Assembly (NCBI GenBank): GCA_003555385.1
Contig: PWHO01000021.1
Coordinates: 1-9,879, forward strand
Reading direction: 5' to 3'
Length of the DNA stretch: 9,879 bases
Source of the DNA: Bacteroidales bacterium
GTDB lineage: Bacteria > Bacteroidota > Bacteroidia > Bacteroidales > UBA7960
Shown in pieces: positions 7,152-9,879 of the stretch; position 1 is the stretch's first letter, and each line of letters begins with the position of its first letter. The translations under genes were made by a program, and so were the position numbers. The notes under the pieces are model-generated. The model saw only the letters and a list, made by a program, of their open reading frames with translations, did no database searches and was not told the origin of the DNA.

Positions 7152-8018
7152 ATGTACGATTTTTTCACTTTTGGGTTTATTCAGATTCGTCTGCTGGATA
7201 TAGTGGATATTGTACTGGTGGCAATCCTGATATACCAGGTTTACCTGTTGATCAGGGGTACCGGTGCCATGAACATCTTTCTGGGTATTCTTTCAATTTA
7301 TGTCATTTGGTGGCTTGTCCGGTCCTTTGAAATGGAGCTTCTTACAGCCATTCTCGGACAATTCATGTCTGTCGGCGTGCTTGCCCTGATCATTGTGTTT
7401 CAGCCGGAAATCAGGAGGTTCCTTTTGTTGCTGGGTAAGCGGAGCATCTTTAACAGAACCTCCCGCACCTTTTTGAAAGGCTTGTGGCAGACTGACTCCG
7501 AACAGCTTAATATCCCACCCATTGTCAATGCCGTTGAAACGTTTGCCGAACAACGAACAGGGGCACTGATCGTGATAACCAATGAAAACGAACTGGAGCT
7601 GTTTGTGGAAACCGGTGAACGAATGGATGCCATGATTTCAGAGCAGCTCCTGGGGTCTGTTTTCTACCTGAACAGCCCGCTGCACGACGGAGCCGTCATC
7701 ATCACCAACAACAGGATCAAAGCTGCCCGTTGTGTATTGCCGGTATCAGGGGTCAGAAAACTACCGGCTTCCATGGGGCTGCGCCACCGGGCAGCCGTCG
7801 GCATCACTGAGCAGTCTGATGCCATCGCCCTTGTGGTCAGCGAACAGACAGGTAAGATTTCGTGGTGCAAAGGAGGTAAAATTGTCCGGAACGTCAAACC
7901 CTTGCAACTAAAAGAGCTTCTTGCAAGGGAATTCCTGGCTAAAGATCACACCCGGGAAGATCCGAAGGATAAGTTTACATTTTTTTCTAATCTTTTTAAA
8001 AACAAAAAAGGAAAATGA
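7152..8018 (+). CDS. cdaA: Membrane-bound diadenylate cyclase CdaA (c-di-AMP synthase)
   Basis: CdaA condenses two ATP into the second messenger cyclic di-AMP, which in other bacteria controls potassium and osmolyte transport and cell-wall homeostasis. Three membrane helices are visible at about 15-35, 40-58 and 64-84, followed by FQPEIRRFL at the membrane-cytoplasm junction, a CdaA hallmark. The DAC (DisA_N) domain follows, with the catalytic DGA at 179-181 in LHDGAVII and RHR at 211-213 in GLRHRAAVG. The C-terminal tail is charged (NKKGK at the end). At 288 residues the length is normal. No cdaR-like regulator gene is adjacent, unlike the Firmicutes locus. The gene ends in an ATGA overlap with the downstream kinase, so the two are probably translationally coupled. 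Confidence 0.96.
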   Translation: MYDFFTFGFIQIRLLDIVDIVLVAILIYQVYLLIRGTGAMNIFLGILSIYVIWWLVRSFEMELLTAILGQFMSVGVLALIIVFQPEIRRFLLLLGKRSIFNRTSRTFLKGLWQTDSEQLNIPPIVNAVETFAEQRTGALIVITNENELELFVETGERMDAMISEQLLGSVFYLNSPLHDGAVIITNNRIKAARCVLPVSGVRKLPASMGLRHRAAVGITEQSDAIALVVSEQTGKISWCKGGKIVRNVKPLQLKELLAREFLAKDHTREDPKDKFTFFSNLFKNKKGK

Positions 8019-8854
8019 TATTACTGGCTGACAGCGGAAGTACGAAAACTGACTGGCAATTGGTCAGGGGGAAGGAAGTGATCAAAACCCTGAAGTCAGA
8101 AGGAATGAACCCCTACTTTATCAGCACAAAAGAAGCTGCGGAAATTTTACAGAAAGCCTTTGCCATGTTACCGGAAAAAGGGGAAGTTCATGCAGTGTAT
8201 TTTTACGGTGCAGGATGTTCTTCCCCGTCAAAAAAGGAAATAATCAACAAAGCCCTGCAACAGGTTTTCCCCGGCAGTCATACAGAAGTGGAACACGACA
8301 TGCTGGCCGCTGCAAGGGCTCTGTTTGCCAAAAAGGCCGGGATTCCCTGCATACTGGGAACAGGATCCAACTCCTGCGTTTATGACGGGGGACAGATCAC
8401 AGACAGCCTTTTTTCACTCGGGTATATGTTCGGGGATGAAGGAAGCGGGGGCCACCTTGGAAAAACCTACATTGCGGATCATCTTAAAAAAAGAGCTCCG
8501 CAGGAAATTCAGGATGCTTTTACGGACACCTACGGGCTCTCGAATGAAGATATTCTGACCAACATATACAACAATCCCAACCCCAATCGTTTTCTGGCTT
8601 CATTTGCACCATTTATCAGGGAGCATCTGGAACACCCCTACATTAACCGGCTGGCTGAGAGTTGTTTCGACGGATTTTTCGAAGAGCAGGTCACCAAGTA
8701 TGACGACCACCTGACTCTCCCGATGGGATGTATCGGGTCGGTGGGCTATCATTTTCGTCATATTATTGAAAATTCAGCCCGGAAATACGGCGTTCAGGCT
8801 GAGACATTCATGATCTCTCCCATGGAAGGCCTGATCAGCTATCACGCCGAATAA
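8015..8854 (+). CDS. BadF/BadG/BcrA/BcrD-type ATPase, probable N-acetylglucosamine-kinase-like sugar kinase
   Basis: This soluble 279-residue member of the ASKHA (actin/hexokinase) superfamily most resembles eukaryotic NAGK and bacterial amino-sugar kinases. Visible signatures: the phosphate-1 loop ADSGSTKTDW at 5-14; GAGCSS at 65-70; Asp95 in EHDMLAA, at the position of the likely catalytic base; ILGTGSNSCVYDG at 113-125; and MFGDEGSGG at 138-146, the adenosine/phosphate segment. There is no Cys-rich Fe-S motif of the benzoyl-CoA or 2-hydroxyacyl-CoA dehydratase activators, so a sugar kinase is more likely than an activator. It may phosphorylate GlcNAc or a muropeptide sugar in wall recycling, but the substrate is inferred only from fold and motifs. 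It overlaps cdaA by 4 bases at its start and the convergent miaA by 20 bases at its end. Confidence 0.88.
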   Translation: MILLADSGSTKTDWQLVRGKEVIKTLKSEGMNPYFISTKEAAEILQKAFAMLPEKGEVHAVYFYGAGCSSPSKKEIINKALQQVFPGSHTEVEHDMLAAARALFAKKAGIPCILGTGSNSCVYDGGQITDSLFSLGYMFGDEGSGGHLGKTYIADHLKKRAPQEIQDAFTDTYGLSNEDILTNIYNNPNPNRFLASFAPFIREHLEHPYINRLAESCFDGFFEEQVTKYDDHLTLPMGCIGSVGYHFRHIIENSARKYGVQAETFMISPMEGLISYHAE

Positions 8855-9749
8855 AATCAAGGATTTTTTCTTTTTCTTCCGGATGAAACCAGCCTGCATC
8901 CTCATACCGCCTGAACCAGGTAAGCTGTCTTTTGGCGTAACGGCGGGTATTTGTCCGGATCTTCTCCACGGCTTCCCTGAGTGGCCAGCGGTTGGCCAAC
9001 CAGGAGAACATTTCTTTGTAGCCCACCGTATTCAGGGCATTCAGGTGCCGGTAAGGGTATAATGCGAGACATTCTTCAATGAGCCCGTCCTCAATCATCT
9101 GACCTGTTCGCTGATTGATCCGGGGAAAAAGTTCAGCCCGCGGACGATCGAGAACAACACGTCTGATGCGAAAAGGCCGTGTTTTATAATGCTTTTTCCG
9201 GAGCACAGAAAAAGGGGTGCCGGAGCACAGGAAAACTTCAAGGGCGCGCATCATCCGTTTCGGGTTACCACGATCCACTTCCGCATAATAATCCGGATCA
9301 ACCCGGCAAAGCCATTGACGCAATCCCGACAACCCTTCCTGCCTGTAGACCTCTTTTACCCTGGTCCGGGTAACGGGATCCGGGTCGGGGAGTTCATCAA
9401 TTCCATGACAAAGCGTATCAATATAAAGCCCGGAGCCACCCGTTACCACCACAAAATCCGATGCGGTGAAAAGCTGTTCAACCACCTTTATGGCCTGCTG
9501 CTCAAAAAGAGAAACATTGTAGTAATCGTGCATGGAAAGGTGACCGATGAAATAATGGGGGACCTTGCTGCACTGTGCTTTGGTCGGGGCTGCCGTACCT
9601 ATTTCAAGTTCCCGGTAAAATTGACGTGCGTCGGCTGATATTATCCCTGTATTGAGTTCTCCGGCAATATCTATGCTCAGATCGGTTTTACCTACTGCAG
9701 TGGGTCCGGTAATAACGGCCAGGGTTTTATTTGTCTTGTTCAAAGTCAT
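8835..9749 (-). CDS. miaA: tRNA dimethylallyltransferase MiaA
   Basis: MiaA transfers a dimethylallyl group to N6 of A37 in tRNAs that read codons starting with U. The P-loop GPTAVGKT is at residues 15-22. Next comes SADARQFYRELEIGTAAP, where many homologues have DSRQ, so Ser is replaced by Ala. HYFIGHLSMHDYYNVS (65-80) has the style of Bacteroidota MiaA. Further family motifs are VVTGGSGLYID (101-111), GNPKRMMRALEV (161-172), NTVGYKEM (240-247) and TRRYAKRQLTWFRR (268-281). I prefer ATG at 9749 (304 residues, MTLNKTNKTLAVITGPT), which is close to the usual family start. An in-frame ATG at 9785 would add 12 residues not expected in the family and deepen the overlap with the upstream gene from 23 to 59 bases. 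The protein is otherwise intact. Confidence 0.95.
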   Translation of the reverse strand: MTLNKTNKTLAVITGPTAVGKTDLSIDIAGELNTGIISADARQFYRELEIGTAAPTKAQCSKVPHYFIGHLSMHDYYNVSLFEQQAIKVVEQLFTASDFVVVTGGSGLYIDTLCHGIDELPDPDPVTRTRVKEVYRQEGLSGLRQWLCRVDPDYYAEVDRGNPKRMMRALEVFLCSGTPFSVLRKKHYKTRPFRIRRVVLDRPRAELFPRINQRTGQMIEDGLIEECLALYPYRHLNALNTVGYKEMFSWLANRWPLREAVEKIRTNTRRYAKRQLTWFRRYEDAGWFHPEEKEKILDFIRRDS

Positions 9750-9879
9750 CCGGTTGATCTCCCCGATCTTCCTCAAAAAATTCATCCGGTCCTTCTACCT
9801 GGTCAAAACCGGAAAGATCCTCCGGGGTTTCCTGGTCTTCGGCAAAACGAAAATCCTTTTCAGGTTCCACACCCGGAAG
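9727..9879 (-). CDS. C-terminal end of an unrecognised gene with a strongly acidic tail
   Basis: This frame is open from the right edge for 50 codons and ends in TAA at 9729-9727, 23 bases past the preferred miaA start. The residues are highly acidic, with many Asp, Glu and Gln, and include EDQETPEDLSGF, GPDEFFEEDRGDQPDD and a final FEQDK. Such a tail looks disordered and I cannot assign a family. It counts as a gene because the frame is open across the whole visible stretch, has a coherent acidic composition and ends in an overlap of the kind common in operons. It would be cotranscribed with miaA. The beginning is outside the window. Confidence 0.6.
   Translation of the reverse strand, partial: LPGVEPEKDFRFAEDQETPEDLSGFDQVEGPDEFFEEDRGDQPDDFEQDK

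Overview
The window looks like chromosomal housekeeping DNA from a member of the Bacteroidota, probably Bacteroidales or a close relative. Base composition is moderate. The genes sit a few bases apart with no clear Shine-Dalgarno sequences, and one gap carries TAACTTTG, a match to the Bacteroidota -7 promoter element TAnnTTTG. The gene content and the MiaA sequence style fit the same phylum. This assignment is inference from gene content; no rRNA or other marker gene is present. I see no tRNA or rRNA gene, CRISPR array, insertion sequence, phage gene or attachment site. Coding density is near total: no gap between genes exceeds about 60 bases.

Layout. From 1 to about 2133 (minus strand) there is a tight M48 metalloprotease lipoprotein - short NfeD - FloA flotillin cluster with gaps of 2 and 3 bases; FloA runs off the left edge. 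From 2191 to 6218 (minus strand) there is a likely operon read in the order DUF1599 protein, DppB-type ABC permease, tpiA, prmA, plsY, with gaps of 38, 32, 35 and 5 bases. From 6252 to 8854 (plus strand), divergent from the DUF1599 gene across 33 bases, lie folP, cdaA and a BadF/NAGK-type sugar kinase homologue; the last two overlap by 4 bases (ATGA). From 8835 to 9879 (minus strand) lie miaA, whose 3' end overlaps the kinase gene by 20 bases, and the acidic C-terminal end of an unrecognised upstream gene that overlaps the start of miaA.

How the genes work together. The left cluster is a predicted membrane-organisation and quality-control unit: a flotillin scaffold, its NfeD partner, and an envelope protease. 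The middle operon mixes glycolysis (TpiA), phospholipid synthesis (PlsY), ribosomal protein methylation (PrmA), an orphan permease and a duplicated DUF1599 protein. The plus-strand operon joins folate synthesis (FolP) to c-di-AMP synthesis (CdaA) and a putative amino-sugar kinase. CdaA of Firmicutes is encoded next to the amino-sugar enzyme GlmM, so the CdaA-kinase overlap is a suggestive parallel. No clearly new multi-gene system stands out. The most worthwhile leads are the M48-NfeD-FloA cluster, the CdaA-kinase coupling and the internally duplicated DUF1599 protein.
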